64,000 bases of DNA from Desulforamulus ruminis DSM 2154 (GTDB taxonomy: Bacteria; Bacillota; Desulfotomaculia; Desulfotomaculales; Desulfotomaculaceae), in contig NC_015589.1 of the NCBI RefSeq assembly GCF_000215085.1, forward strand, positions 868,001 to 932,000. Reading direction: 5' to 3'. The notes below the pieces were generated by a model that was not told the origin of the DNA, did not search any database, and was given only the letters and a program-made list of their open reading frames with translations. The position numbers and the translations under genes were made by a program. Shown here piece by piece: positions 1-8,669 of the stretch. Position 1 is the stretch's first letter; every line of letters starts with the position of its first letter.

Positions 1-1
1 T

Positions 2-1024
2 ACTTTTCCAAAGTACGAGGAACTGATCATGCGTGGCGTGCTGGTGTATACGGTTGCCGTCATGATGGGCGTGGCAGACGCGCTGATCAATGCTGTCGAT
101 GAGATATACAGAACCTACGAAATTTCTAAAGTGAGGCCCATGCGTGGGCTTCTGCAGATTATTAAGGTGGCTGTGTTTATTATCGGCTTCATTGTAATCA
201 TTGCCGGTCTGATTGGTGAAAGTCCGCTGGTGCTGCTGGGTGGCATCGGTGCCATGACCGCCGTTACCACCCTGGTTTTCAAGGATTCAATCCTTGGCTT
301 TGTGGCGGGGATACAGATGACCTCAAATGATATGATACGCATCGGCGACTGGATTGAGATGCCGAAATATGCGGCGGATGGAATCGTGATCGACTTGTCC
401 CTAAATACCGTCAAGGTGGAAAATTTCGATAAAACCATTACCTTTATCCCGGCTTACGCCCTGGTGTCCGATGCTTTTAAAAACTGGCGGGGGATGCAGG
501 CCTCGGGTGGACGCAGGATCAAGAGGGCGATTTATATTGATGCCGGAAGCGTAAATCTTTGCTCGGACGCCATGATCGAACGCTTTCGCAGAATGGAGCT
601 ATTAAAGGACTACATTGAGGAAAAGCTGCAGGAGGTGGAGGAATACAATCTCAAGGGGAATATTGACCTTTCGGAGCCTGTAAACGGGCGCAGACTGACC
701 AATATCGGTACATTCCGAGAATACATGAGGGCTTATTTGAAGCGGCATCCCGGCATACACAAGGAGATGACGCTGATGGTAAGACAGCTTCCGGCCGAAG
801 GACAGGGAATACCTCTGGAGATTTACGCCTTTGCAAACACCGTTCAATGGGTGGACTACGAGGGAATCCAGTCGGATATATTTGATCACCTCTTTGCCGC
901 TGCCCCAAGATTTGGGCTGAGCGTCTTCCAGCAACCGTCAGGACAGGACATCAGAAGCGCCCTGGAGAATGAAAAGGCAGCCGCTTGGCACAGTAGCATG
1001 GGAAAAAACTCCAATAATCAATAA
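2..1024 (+). CDS. MscS-family mechanosensitive channel, 5' truncated by window edge
   Basis: The frame is open from base 2 with no upstream stop, so the ATG at 29 is probably internal and the true start lies outside the window. The visible part has two hydrophobic segments at about residues 1-30 and 55-90. The second runs into the glycine/alanine-rich pore helix typical of MscS (residues around GGIGAMTAVTTLVFKDSI), followed by the beta domain with GDWIEMP. The long C-terminal region resembles the YbdG/MscM branch, whose members are about 400 residues. The known family role is release of solutes on hypo-osmotic shock in the cytoplasmic membrane. The family is clear; the physiological role is inferred. 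Confidence 0.85.
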   Translation, partial: TFPKYEELIMRGVLVYTVAVMMGVADALINAVDEIYRTYEISKVRPMRGLLQIIKVAVFIIGFIVIIAGLIGESPLVLLGGIGAMTAVTTLVFKDSILGFVAGIQMTSNDMIRIGDWIEMPKYAADGIVIDLSLNTVKVENFDKTITFIPAYALVSDAFKNWRGMQASGGRRIKRAIYIDAGSVNLCSDAMIERFRRMELLKDYIEEKLQEVEEYNLKGNIDLSEPVNGRRLTNIGTFREYMRAYLKRHPGIHKEMTLMVRQLPAEGQGIPLEIYAFANTVQWVDYEGIQSDIFDHLFAAAPRFGLSVFQQPSGQDIRSALENEKAAAWHSSMGKNSNNQ

Positions 1025-1035
1025 AGGATTTAAAT

Positions 1036-1074
1036 CAGCGGTTAAGCCGGGAAATGGCTTAACCGCTGACTTTT
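1036..1074 (+). terminator. Rho-independent terminator after the MscS-type gene
   Basis: A perfect 13-bp stem (1036-1048 with 1056-1068) and a 7-nt loop lie 11 bases after the stop codon and are followed by a short T tract. Confidence 0.8.
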
Positions 1075-1145
1075 AGTAACTAAATAAGCTCCTCAGGTCC
1101 GTTTCCGGGGTTTTTAACCTTACCCTTTCAATTATAGGGATAAGT

Positions 1146-1316
1146 TTAACCCTTGTCTACTATAGTGCCAAGTTCACCATCGATCTGCATAAAATGTGCC
1201 AGGGTTCTCCTTTGAATCGGTTCATAAACTTGACTTAAGGCTTCTATTAAATTTGAAATCAGATGTTCCTTTTCAAGAGCAGACATGAGCGAGTAAAACT
1301 CATGTAGTTTATAATC
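1146..1316 (-). pseudogene. Catalase C-terminal remnant
   Basis: Translating the minus strand gives a 56-residue open stretch from 1316 to a TAA at 1146-1148. It contains EFYSLMSALEKEHLISNLI and then IQRRTLAHFMQIDGELG. This is the pattern of the catalase-related C-terminal domain (PF06628): an EKE-L-x-N-I/L helix followed by Q-R-x-L-x-HF-x-x-x-D-x-x-x-G. The body of the enzyme, including the heme-binding core, is absent. Upstream in the same frame is directly the stop codon of the ABC permease gene (TAA at 1317-1319), so the stub abuts the transporter cassette. It is best read as the tail of a catalase gene whose 5' part was replaced when the cassette arrived. The assignment is by eye only. 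Confidence 0.65.
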
Positions 1317-2051
1317 TTATCCGGTATTGACATCTCGACGTTTCATCCAGAAGACAGCGAATAGCACGCAGGCCAGAAGATACAGTGCGCAACTGAGAAG
1401 GAACTGCTCCAGGCTGCACTGCATCGGGCCGCCGGGCTGATTGGCACGCATTCCGAGGCTTAACAGCGAGTAAGGAAACAAGACTCCGTAACCTTTCGCA
1501 AGCATCGCAAGCCCGACAATACCGCCAATCAGGGCAATCCCCACCGGTACGGCAAAGCTTCGGATGACAAGAGAAAGGCAAAGCTGCACGGAACAGATTA
1601 CGATGGCTCCGGCTGAGCCGGTCAGCAGCCATTCAAGCAATTCCGGCGGAACCGGAGAGGACAGCCCGGCGAGCTTGCCGGACAGCACAAATAGGATTCC
1701 GATCCAAACTTGTGTAAGAACCACCATAACCGAGGCGGTCAAAAGCTTTGCAAGAAACAGACCGCTTACCGGTACCGGCGCTGTCATAATCGTGTTCCAG
1801 TTATAGTTCATGTGTTCCAACCTGTACAGATAGGAGCAGTATACGCCGATAATAGCGGGAAGAAAGAAATAGCAGGAAAACAGGGTGTGCTGTGTCCACA
1901 GGCTGTACCATTCCTCCTGTAAAATCCCGATATTTTGTACGTAATTAAAAGTTCCGATAAATGCGGGCAGAACCGGCAGGAGAACAAACGCAAACCAAAC
2001 AGGGCTGTGCCGCAGCTTCATCCATTCCGCCTTCAGAGTACGGTAAAACAT
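1317..2051 (-). CDS. Lantibiotic-type ABC transporter permease (MutG/CprC-like)
   Basis: This 244-residue protein has six predicted membrane segments (about residues 17-40, 50-73, 100-130, 140-165, 172-195, 218-237) and belongs to the ABC-2 group of permeases. The start ATG follows an AAGGAGATG ribosome binding site. It is the last gene of an ATPase-permease-permease operon. This organisation matches the LanFEG/CprABC family, which expels lantibiotics or host cationic peptides from the membrane. The adjacent divergent sensor kinase and regulator fit a CprRK-type peptide-sensing module. Substrate is inferred. The stop codon touches a catalase remnant, suggesting the cassette is an insertion. 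Confidence 0.75.
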   Translation of the reverse strand: MFYRTLKAEWMKLRHSPVWFAFVLLPVLPAFIGTFNYVQNIGILQEEWYSLWTQHTLFSCYFFLPAIIGVYCSYLYRLEHMNYNWNTIMTAPVPVSGLFLAKLLTASVMVVLTQVWIGILFVLSGKLAGLSSPVPPELLEWLLTGSAGAIVICSVQLCLSLVIRSFAVPVGIALIGGIVGLAMLAKGYGVLFPYSLLSLGMRANQPGGPMQCSLEQFLLSCALYLLACVLFAVFWMKRRDVNTG

Positions 2052-2054
2052 GGC

Positions 2055-2807
2055 TCACATCTCCTTTCGGGTAAACAGGGTGCGCCCAATGATATAAATT
2101 ACAAAGAACGCCGCGACAAGAAGAAAAAATCCCGCCCAGTCAATCTCGACCCAGTAATAATTGGTAATCCGTGTTGCACGATCCCAATCCATGCCGACCA
2201 CCATGAGCACGCCGTAGTAGCTCCATAGAACCAGCTTGGAAAATTGCTGCGGCAAATACATGGTAAAAAGTCCCGCAAAACCTCCGATCAACCCCACACT
2301 GAGCGATACCATTTGATTGACAAACAACAAGGATAAAACCTGCTGAAGCAATAAGAGCGTGATGCTCACACAAAATGTAAAAAAAAGATGATAACCCATT
2401 TGAGCCAACGGTACAGGGCCGGTAAAGCCTGCGAAATAGCCCAACAGAAGAATAGTCGCAAGTTGCAGCAGGGTTACGGACAGTATATAAAAAGCACCGC
2501 ACAAAAATTTCGCATTAAACAGCCTTCCAGCGGGTATGAGGGTCTCCAGAAGTCTGAAAGTCTGGCCTTTATGCTCCACATCGCTGAGCTTTGAGGCAAT
2601 TACGGCCGTGATCACCGGCATCATGATGGCGTTGAGAACAGGGAACTGGTACAGGCATGTCATCCAACCCTGCTGTAAGTCATGTACGTCCATATCCCAA
2701 AATCCCCAAAAGGCCCACAAAAATTGAAATCCAATCAGCGCGGCAACAATCATCCAGATTTTTCTGTACCGGGTCTTTCGGAATTCAACAGACAGCGCTC
2801 TGATCAT
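2055..2807 (-). CDS. Lantibiotic-type ABC transporter permease (MutE/CprB-like)
   Basis: This 250-residue ABC-2 permease has a basic N-terminus (MIRALSVEFRKTRYRKI), then a membrane segment at about 17-35 and five further hydrophobic stretches, ending in a basic tail. Such a start is common in MutE/EpiE-like subunits. Its ATG overlaps the ATPase stop codon as ATGA, and the next permease starts 3 bases after its own stop, so the three genes are translationally coupled. Together with the ATPase it would form a heterodimeric exporter acting on membrane-active peptides. The family is well supported by layout; the actual peptide is unknown. Confidence 0.75.
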   Translation of the reverse strand: MIRALSVEFRKTRYRKIWMIVAALIGFQFLWAFWGFWDMDVHDLQQGWMTCLYQFPVLNAIMMPVITAVIASKLSDVEHKGQTFRLLETLIPAGRLFNAKFLCGAFYILSVTLLQLATILLLGYFAGFTGPVPLAQMGYHLFFTFCVSITLLLLQQVLSLLFVNQMVSLSVGLIGGFAGLFTMYLPQQFSKLVLWSYYGVLMVVGMDWDRATRITNYYWVEIDWAGFFLLVAAFFVIYIIGRTLFTRKEM

Positions 2808-3718
2808 AAACTTACCGCCCTTCCGGTCAGTTCGAGAAAAATGTCCTCCAGGCTTTTTTCACGCTGTTCGATGCGCACAATCTGAACATTGCGTTCAAAT
2901 AGCCGCATAGTATGCCGTGCCAGTTCCGGATCGTCAAGCTCCGGCAGCAGCAAATAATTCTGTTGCATCTCAACGCCAATCCCCTGCTCCTGTAAAACGG
3001 ATGCAGCCCGGGCGTTATCCAGCGTGCGGATGGCGATGCGGCGGCTGCTTTTTTGGTGCAGGGCGGCTAAACTGCTTTGGAAAATCAACTCGCCTTTGCT
3101 GATGATTCCCACATTGGTGGCCATTTGATCGATCTCGCTGAGTAAATGGCTGGAAACCAGCACTGTCATGCCGTATTCCTTTGGCAAGGAGCAGATCAGC
3201 TCTCGCATCTCCTGAATACCGGCCGGGTCAAGGCCGTTGGTCGGCTCGTCCAGAATTAAAAGCTTCGGGCTGCCCAAAAGGGCGCAGGCAAGCCCCAGAC
3301 GCTGCTTCATTCCCAAAGAGTACTGGCTTACCTTTTTGTCCTTCTGCTTTTCCAGACGGACAATCTGAAGCACCCGCTCGATTTCTTTTTCCGGGACACT
3401 TTTCAAGGTACAGATGATTTGCAGGTTTTCATGCCCGCTTAAATGCCCATAATAACTGGGGGACTCTATCAGTGAACCTACGTTTTTTAAAATAGACATC
3501 CGGTTTTTGCTATTCACCGTTTTCTCAAAAACGGTAATACTTCCGGCCGTCGGCTTTGCCAGACCCAGTATCATTTTCAACGTCGTTGATTTCCCTGCTC
3601 CGTTAGGGCCGAGAAAGCCGTATACGGCTCCTTCCGGGACGGATAAATCCAAATCCTTTACACGCAGAATCTTTCCGTACTGCTTACATAAGCCGTTTGT
3701 TTGGATGATCGCAGCCAT
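2804..3718 (-). CDS. ABC transporter ATP-binding protein, lantibiotic protection type (CprA/MutF-like)
   Basis: The 304-residue ATPase shows Walker A GPNGAGKST at residues 37-45, a signature YSLGMKQRLGLA near 130, Walker B LLILDEP near 150 and a switch His in VSSHLLSE. A C-terminal extension of about 80 residues follows, typical of the BcrA/MutF type. I chose the ATG at 3718 because AAAGGTGG lies 7 bases upstream; an in-frame ATG at 3760 lacks a convincing site. It heads the operon with the two permeases. The role, export of lantibiotic or other cationic peptides, comes from family and context, especially the adjoining two-component genes. Confidence 0.85.
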   Translation of the reverse strand: MAAIIQTNGLCKQYGKILRVKDLDLSVPEGAVYGFLGPNGAGKSTTLKMILGLAKPTAGSITVFEKTVNSKNRMSILKNVGSLIESPSYYGHLSGHENLQIICTLKSVPEKEIERVLQIVRLEKQKDKKVSQYSLGMKQRLGLACALLGSPKLLILDEPTNGLDPAGIQEMRELICSLPKEYGMTVLVSSHLLSEIDQMATNVGIISKGELIFQSSLAALHQKSSRRIAIRTLDNARAASVLQEQGIGVEMQQNYLLLPELDDPELARHTMRLFERNVQIVRIEQREKSLEDIFLELTGRAVSL

Positions 3719-3782
3719 GCCCATACCACCTTTCATAGATTGCAGGAAACAGCATAGCATGGCTCGCTTACATCAGCCTGTA

Positions 3783-3847
3783 GGCAACCTTACGGTTACC
3801 TTAAATGTTGTATAAACCATACAAATTCTTTTTTAATCCTTTATAAT
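3783..3847. promoter_or_regulatory. Divergent regulatory region between the ABC cassette and the two-component genes
   Basis: The 136-base gap between the ATPase start and the regulator start holds two dyads: an imperfect one (GGCAACC then GGTTACC, about 3783-3800) and a perfect TTGTAT-N5-ATACAA at 3808-3824. A TATAAT at 3842-3847 lies 18 bases after the second dyad, so the dyad covers the expected -35 region. These are good candidates for binding sites of the adjacent OmpR-type regulator. The TATAAT is only 8 bases before the first start codon, so the regulator mRNA could be almost leaderless. Confidence 0.5.
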
Positions 3848-3855
3848 AAAAGCCG

Positions 3856-4584
3856 GTGATGAAGATGGATAACCTATTTGATTGCAAAATTTTGCTGGTG
3901 GATGATGAGCCAGCTTTATGTAAGATGCTTAAAGAAATTCTTCAAAAGGAAGGATTTCAGAAGATCGTAACGGCAGCCGACTGTAAACAGGCAAGAGAGC
4001 TGTTTCAAAGACAAAAGCCTGACGGCGTAATTCTGGATGTCTCTCTGCCCGATGGCGACGGTTTTGCCCTAATGAGTGAATTTAGAAGCATATCGGCAGT
4101 ACCGGTATTGTTCCTGTCGGCCAGGGATGAGGATGAAAATCGCCTGCTTGGGTTGGGGCTTGGTGCGGACGACTACATTACAAAACCTTTTCTGCCGCGG
4201 GAGCTGCTGCTGCGACTTAAAGCGGTATTAAACCGCACCTACTTCCCTGCTCCGGTACGGCAGCCGAAAAAACCTGTTTTTTGGCTTGGCGCCGCCGAGG
4301 TGGATTTAAACAGCGCCACCGTGACGTTTCCAAAGGGTCAGTTGGTACTGACCGCCAAAGAGTTTGTCCTGCTCGAAAAGTTACACGAGAACAAAGGAAA
4401 TATTGTCACCGGCGACAGTCTGTGCCGGGCAGCATGGGGGGATGATTTGTATGGATATGAAAACACGCTGATGGTGCACATCCGCCGTCTGCGGGAAAAA
4501 ATTGAGCCTAATCCTTCGTCCCCATGCTATCTTCTGACTGTGCGTGGATTGGGATATAAGCTGATCGGGGTGACGGAAGCATGA
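3856..4584 (+). CDS. OmpR/PhoB-family response regulator (CprR-like)
   Basis: This 242-residue protein has an N-terminal receiver domain with the acidic pair in LLVDDEP (about 14-20), the phosphoacceptor Asp in GVILDVSLPDGDG (about 57) and the conserved Lys in ITKPF (about 108). A C-terminal winged-helix domain follows, ending in the RRLREKI and VRGLGYKL signatures. The first start is GTG at 3856, with ATG at 3859 and 3865 also in frame; no strong ribosome binding site discriminates them. Its stop overlaps the kinase ATG, so the two are co-translated. It probably controls the divergent ABC operon in response to peptides. Confidence 0.88.
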   Translation: MMKMDNLFDCKILLVDDEPALCKMLKEILQKEGFQKIVTAADCKQARELFQRQKPDGVILDVSLPDGDGFALMSEFRSISAVPVLFLSARDEDENRLLGLGLGADDYITKPFLPRELLLRLKAVLNRTYFPAPVRQPKKPVFWLGAAEVDLNSATVTFPKGQLVLTAKEFVLLEKLHENKGNIVTGDSLCRAAWGDDLYGYENTLMVHIRRLREKIEPNPSSPCYLLTVRGLGYKLIGVTEA

Positions 4585-5942
4585 AAGGCATGATAAAGAT
4601 TTTCGTCCGCTATGTGGGGAGCGCCGCAGCCATCACGCTGGTTTTGCTGGCGCTGAATATCGCCTTGCTTTTCTTTTGGCTGGCTGAAATGCAGCAGGAA
4701 GACGGATATGCTTACCGGATTTCCAGAATTGCGGACGGGCTGCAAAAGCAGGAGGATGGATACATGCTGTCCGAAGCTGCACAGGAAGCAATGAATGCTC
4801 GCTATGAATGGGCCATGCTGCTGAATGACCAGGGTGATATACTCTGGAGCCGGCACCTGCCGAAAGCGCTTTTCAAAAACTATACTGTGCCGGAAGTGGC
4901 AAGCTTCACTCGGTGGTACCTCCAGGATTATCCGGTGTATGTCTGGCGGCATGCGGACGGGCTTTTAGTCATGGGCTGCCCGAAGGGAAGCATCTGGAAA
5001 ATGGGTATGGAGTTGCCGCAAAACGTTATGGACAAAACGCTTTTGTGGATTCCTTTTGGGTTGGCGATAAACGGGATTGCCGCTGTGCTCCTTGCGCTGC
5101 TGCTGGGGTGGCGCCTGTTCCGTTCCCTTCGTTTGCTGGCGGACGGAATTGAAAGAATGGCGGAAAAACAACGGGTAGAGCTTCCGAAAAAAGGTGTTTT
5201 AGGCGACCTTGCAATGCAGCTTAATGAAACCTCCCGACAATTGCAAAGGCAGGAAGCCGACTTACAGAAAAGAGACTACGCCCGGACCGCCTGGATTGCC
5301 GGCGTATCGCACGATATTCGAACACCGCTTTCCATGGCGATGGGATATGCCAGCCAATTGGAGGAGAATTCCGAGCTTCCCTTATCCGTCAGAGAGCAGG
5401 CGGGCATCGTACGCAAGCAAAGCGAACGGATCAAAACGCTGGTGAATGACTTAAATCTTGCATCAAAGCTGGAGTATGATATGCAACCGATACGCAAAAA
5501 GGGGGTTCCGCTGGCCGCCCTTTTGCGCAGTGTTTGCGCCGATTTTTTGAATGGAGGACTTTGCGAGCATCATATCATTGACTTAGCTATCAGCGAAGCC
5601 GCTCAAAATGCAAGAATTTTAGGAGATGAGGAACTGCTGCGGCGCTCTGTTGCCAATTTGATTCAAAACAGCGTACAGCATAATCCCAAAGGCTGTGCGA
5701 TTTGGGTTGCACTGGACAAAAACTTATCTTACTGCGAAGTTGTTGTTTCGGACAATGGTATTGGATTTTCCGAAGAGTTTTTGAAGCAAATGAAGAAGCG
5801 GGAGGAAGAAAAAGCCCATATCCCGAGCCGCGGGCTGGGCCTTACGATTGTCCGGCAAATCGCCAAGGTGCATGGCGGGACGGCGGACTTTACCAATTTA
5901 CCTGAAGGAGGCTGTGAGGTGCGGTTGCGCCTGCCTTGCTGA
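4581..5942 (+). CDS. Sensor histidine kinase (CprK-like)
   Basis: This 453-residue membrane kinase has a first membrane segment at about residues 12-34, a short extracytoplasmic loop of about 120 residues, a second segment at about 155-178 and a HAMP-like linker. The H box is VSHDIRTPL (phospho-His near residue 242), the N box LIQNSVQHN, the G1 box DNGIGFS, and G2 is within SRGLGLTIVRQIA. The loop (DYPVYVW then DGLLVMG) resembles kinases that sense cationic peptides next to CprABC-type transporters. It starts with ATGA overlap on the regulator. The ligand is inferred from context only. Confidence 0.85.
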   Translation: MKGMIKIFVRYVGSAAAITLVLLALNIALLFFWLAEMQQEDGYAYRISRIADGLQKQEDGYMLSEAAQEAMNARYEWAMLLNDQGDILWSRHLPKALFKNYTVPEVASFTRWYLQDYPVYVWRHADGLLVMGCPKGSIWKMGMELPQNVMDKTLLWIPFGLAINGIAAVLLALLLGWRLFRSLRLLADGIERMAEKQRVELPKKGVLGDLAMQLNETSRQLQRQEADLQKRDYARTAWIAGVSHDIRTPLSMAMGYASQLEENSELPLSVREQAGIVRKQSERIKTLVNDLNLASKLEYDMQPIRKKGVPLAALLRSVCADFLNGGLCEHHIIDLAISEAAQNARILGDEELLRRSVANLIQNSVQHNPKGCAIWVALDKNLSYCEVVVSDNGIGFSEEFLKQMKKREEEKAHIPSRGLGLTIVRQIAKVHGGTADFTNLPEGGCEVRLRLPC

Positions 5943-6002
5943 CGATGGCATATTGGTTTGAACGAAGACGAGCAGGCTGCAACAACGTAAAAAATGTAGA
6001 TC

Positions 6003-6032
6003 AATGCTGCAAAATCTGGCAGCATTTGTCTT
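6003..6032 (+). terminator. Terminator after the kinase gene
   Basis: An 8-bp perfect stem (AATGCTGC at 6003-6010 with GCAGCATT at 6019-6026) is followed by TGTCTT. It lies 60 bases after the kinase stop. A second small hairpin (6059-6079, CTAAGC/GCTTAG) may serve the convergent gene. Confidence 0.55.
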
Positions 6033-6086
6033 ATATAATACCGAATCATCGTTTTATCCTAAGCTCTCAATTGGCTTAGAGCATAG

Positions 6087-6911
6087 TTAATGCATTAAAT
6101 ACAGCAGGACCCTTTCCCTGATAATCACGCATAACCCATGATTATTTTTTTTCACAAAACCCAGCAATTTTTTCAGCTTTTGAAATGCGTCGTTGTATTT
6201 AAAAGACCGCATATTAGGGAATGCCCTAATGATCCTTGTGTTCTGAATGCGATCCAAATGAAACAGCGTTCTAATTTGATCGTTATAAAACTCGCTTTCT
6301 TCAAACTTGTCTAGTACAGCACCTTTTAGCTCTCCCACACGTTTTGTATATTGGCTCAAAAAGAAGTTGATTGCCGTTTGTATATCTTTCAGCCGGTTGT
6401 TTAAACGCAAAAGATGGCGCACAGTAACATACAAATCCAGCAAAACAAGGCTCAACAGAATTAACGATAATACAACCTGCATCCGGTCCGACAGTTGAGC
6501 AATCAAAGTTGCAACGGGCGGGTGAATGTAGAGAATAAGAAGCACCGACAGCGTCCCGAAAACAATCGCGCCTAAAAGGGAAACATGCCCGTGAAGATTG
6601 AAACGGTAAGTTGAATAATCCCACCATCTAGCATGAAATAGTTTTTCAAGTAAGACGGCGGTAATGTATTCCACGGTACAAGTTAAAAATATTCCTGCCA
6701 AAAACAAAACAAAGACATTCTCTATTCTTTGGTATAGGAACAGAATGCAGACCAATGCTCCAAAGCCATACACCGGGCAGATCGGCCCATTTAGAAAACG
6801 GCGATTGACTAATTTTTTCTCGTCCACGGAGCACACCAGCGACTCATATACCCATCCCATAAAGCTATAAGTAAAAAAACATAGAAACCATTCCAATAAA
6901 GTCATTATCAC
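6087..6911 (-). CDS. CmpB-like putative ABC transporter type IV membrane protein (PF06541)
   Basis: This 274-residue protein has an N-terminal membrane bundle of five or six segments within residues 1-160. Family signature stretches are FMGWVYESL near 18, NRRFLNGPICPVYGFGAL near 36-54, and ARWWDYS with HGHVSLLGA near 93-114. A basic, soluble tail of about 100 residues follows. This matches the PF06541 family, which is called an ABC transporter component but whose function is not established. The first start is GTG at 6911 and an ATG two codons later is equally possible after GGGAAGAGG. It is convergent with the kinase gene and has no obvious partner ATPase beside it. Confidence 0.7.
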   Translation of the reverse strand: MIMTLLEWFLCFFTYSFMGWVYESLVCSVDEKKLVNRRFLNGPICPVYGFGALVCILFLYQRIENVFVLFLAGIFLTCTVEYITAVLLEKLFHARWWDYSTYRFNLHGHVSLLGAIVFGTLSVLLILYIHPPVATLIAQLSDRMQVVLSLILLSLVLLDLYVTVRHLLRLNNRLKDIQTAINFFLSQYTKRVGELKGAVLDKFEESEFYNDQIRTLFHLDRIQNTRIIRAFPNMRSFKYNDAFQKLKKLLGFVKKNNHGLCVIIRERVLLYLMH

Positions 6912-7513
6912 AGCCTCTTCCCATTCTATTGTTTCAAATAGTCATGAGCAGCCCAGGTTGTCTGGTAAAACGCCTTGGACTGTATCACTTCGTACCTTAT
7001 TTCGCTTGGCTGCCACTTTCTATGGCTGCGTTTCTACCGCATTTATCGCACATCCTGTGCAACAACTGCAGCCTTGATTTTCACTCCAGATGCAGTCTGC
7101 GGCCACAGCCCATTTTTCCAACGTGTTTACACACTTGACACGCAGTATTTGAAAATTTCTCGTTGATTAGGTAGCGTCTGTAAGAGGTAAAGAAATAATG
7201 GTTATGTTTTTCGCAAAGAACAATGATTACCATTACCTTTATTCATTTTTCTACCATGCAATCTAACATATGGAATATTTCCGGTAATTAGATAAAAACG
7301 GCGTTTGTCAAAAGATTGAAAAAACGTCGTTTTTGTCAATAGAGGACTTTGTGTTTTAGAATAAAATCAGTTTTTGCTGCTGCTCCAAAATGATTCCAAT
7401 CCTAGGAATCCCTATTATTTGCCGGCCACAATCTCAAATACAATTAAAAAGCGTTCTATATCTGTGCCGGAATTAATGCTGATTTTCTCCCGCTCCGTCT
7501 TCCGGAAAACACG
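6912..7513. other. Intergenic region with no supported gene
   Basis: No frame here has both a plausible start site and recognisable protein features. The only structure I see is a direct near-repeat of AAAACGGCGTTTGTCAA around 7295-7310 and 7321-7339. The stretch near 6990-7110 is cysteine-codon rich on the minus strand but interrupted by stops, so it may be gene debris. Confidence 0.5.
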
Positions 7514-8034
7514 TTAACAAAATAATGTGCTTTCAAGTCTGCGCACGTTTTTTCGTTCTCCAAAGTTAAAAGTTTCCATGGTTGCACAATATTTATCTAC
7601 CATAGAGATAACATAGGTTTCCCTATACTTCGGCAGTTTAATTGTCAGAGGCCACATGTGTTTGAGAATAATATCCTGTTCCAGTTGGTTTAAAAAAAAT
7701 GTTGCTTTGCATTCTGCAAAGCGATACGGGGATGCGCAAAGCCATGCAGGCCTCGATGTGGCGTTGCAACATGCCAGTCGTATAGGAAAAAATCGTGCAG
7801 GAACCCGCCCCTGGCCGCAGATCGGTAGTCAAGGTTTATTTTCCTGCATATAAGGTAACTGTTGTAGGATACATAAAGGCTATGCTGTAAACAATCAATG
7901 TTTCCGTGATGAATATAATTTTTCATCGATCTGACCATTGGATGGTCAATCAAGTCGCTTATACAGCCAATGTATTCAGCATCAACAGAAGAATCCGGTT
8001 CTAGTTTTAATTTGGATATAATCCAGCCGATCAT
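7514..8034 (-). pseudogene. HD-domain phosphohydrolase, frameshifted in a homopolymer run
   Basis: The frame from the ATG at 8034 carries CLQHSLYVSYNSYLICRK and AARGGFLHDFFLYDW, an HD domain with the metal-binding His-Asp pair, then GLHGFAHPRIALQNAK. It stops prematurely at 7690. The minus strand has a run of eight T at 7692-7699. One extra T restores the expected continuation with LEQDIILKHMWPLTI and TYVISMVDKYCATMETF, ending at TAA 7514-7516. The intact product would be about 173 residues, a normal length for this clostridial HD family. The break is a true one-base deletion, a slippage-tolerant gene or a sequencing error. The gene follows a TetR regulator by 12 bases. Confidence 0.8.
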
Positions 8035-8046
8035 GATACTCTCCTT

Positions 8047-8628
8047 TTAATTTAATAAGCTTTCCGCCAAATATAAGGATTCGAGAGAGTCATCCCTGCT
8101 GGAACCGAGTATGATTTGAATGGAGGTTCCGAACAAAGCGCCCAATATTAATTTGGATACACTCTGAGCAGAATATCCCGGATACCGATTGGCGGTTTCT
8201 GTGTCAGTCAAAAGATTTCTTTCGATCAGTTCCGCTAAGCGGTGAAAAAGGTTATCCAGGTGTTCTCTGAAGGATGGAATCCACAACGCCTGGGCGGTAA
8301 AATCGATAAATAACTTAAGCAGCTTGGGATTATCTCTCAGCAAATCCTTAAAAAATTCAATGAGGGAGGCTAATTTTTGCTTTGTGTCTGCGGCAGTTTC
8401 CAGCTTTTTCTCAATTTCTCTTAAATATTGCAGCATCATCAGATGGATCACTTCAAGAAACAGTGTTTCCTTATTGCGATAGTAGTAGGTTAATTGGCTC
8501 AACGCTACTCCGGCCTCATCGGCGATGTTGCGCATGGATACATTTGCATATCCCCTTGCAGAAAGGCATTCAAAGGCTGTATGCAGGATTTTTTCCGATG
8601 GGCTCATTTTGTTGGTCTTTCTTCCCAT
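8047..8628 (-). CDS. TetR/AcrR-family transcriptional regulator
   Basis: This 193-residue protein has an N-terminal TetR helix-turn-helix (about residues 10-56): ILHTAFECLSARGYANVSM, then RNIADEAGVALSQLTYYYRNKETLF. The C-terminal ligand domain is all-alpha and not assignable. It precedes the broken HD-domain gene in the same direction. A palindromic CGTACGTACG lies about 25 bases upstream of the start, consistent with autoregulation. The effector is unknown. Confidence 0.88.
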   Translation of the reverse strand: MGRKTNKMSPSEKILHTAFECLSARGYANVSMRNIADEAGVALSQLTYYYRNKETLFLEVIHLMMLQYLREIEKKLETAADTKQKLASLIEFFKDLLRDNPKLLKLFIDFTAQALWIPSFREHLDNLFHRLAELIERNLLTDTETANRYPGYSAQSVSKLILGALFGTSIQIILGSSRDDSLESLYLAESLLN

Positions 8629-8644
8629 AGTGCACCTCTATCAA

Positions 8645-8668
8645 AATAATTCGTACGTACGTCCTAAT
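8645..8668. promoter_or_regulatory. Candidate TetR operator
   Basis: A perfect palindrome CGTACGTACG at 8652-8661 is flanked by AATT on one side and near-symmetrical AATTT on the other. It lies just upstream of the TetR gene start (8628). ACGTACGT cores are common in TetR-family operators, so autoregulation is likely. Confidence 0.55.
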
Positions 8669-8669
8669 T

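Noticed and set aside
6929-7166. Two overlapping plus-strand frames after the CmpB-like gene
   Set aside because: No ribosome binding site, no recognisable domain, and strong overlap with each other in different frames.
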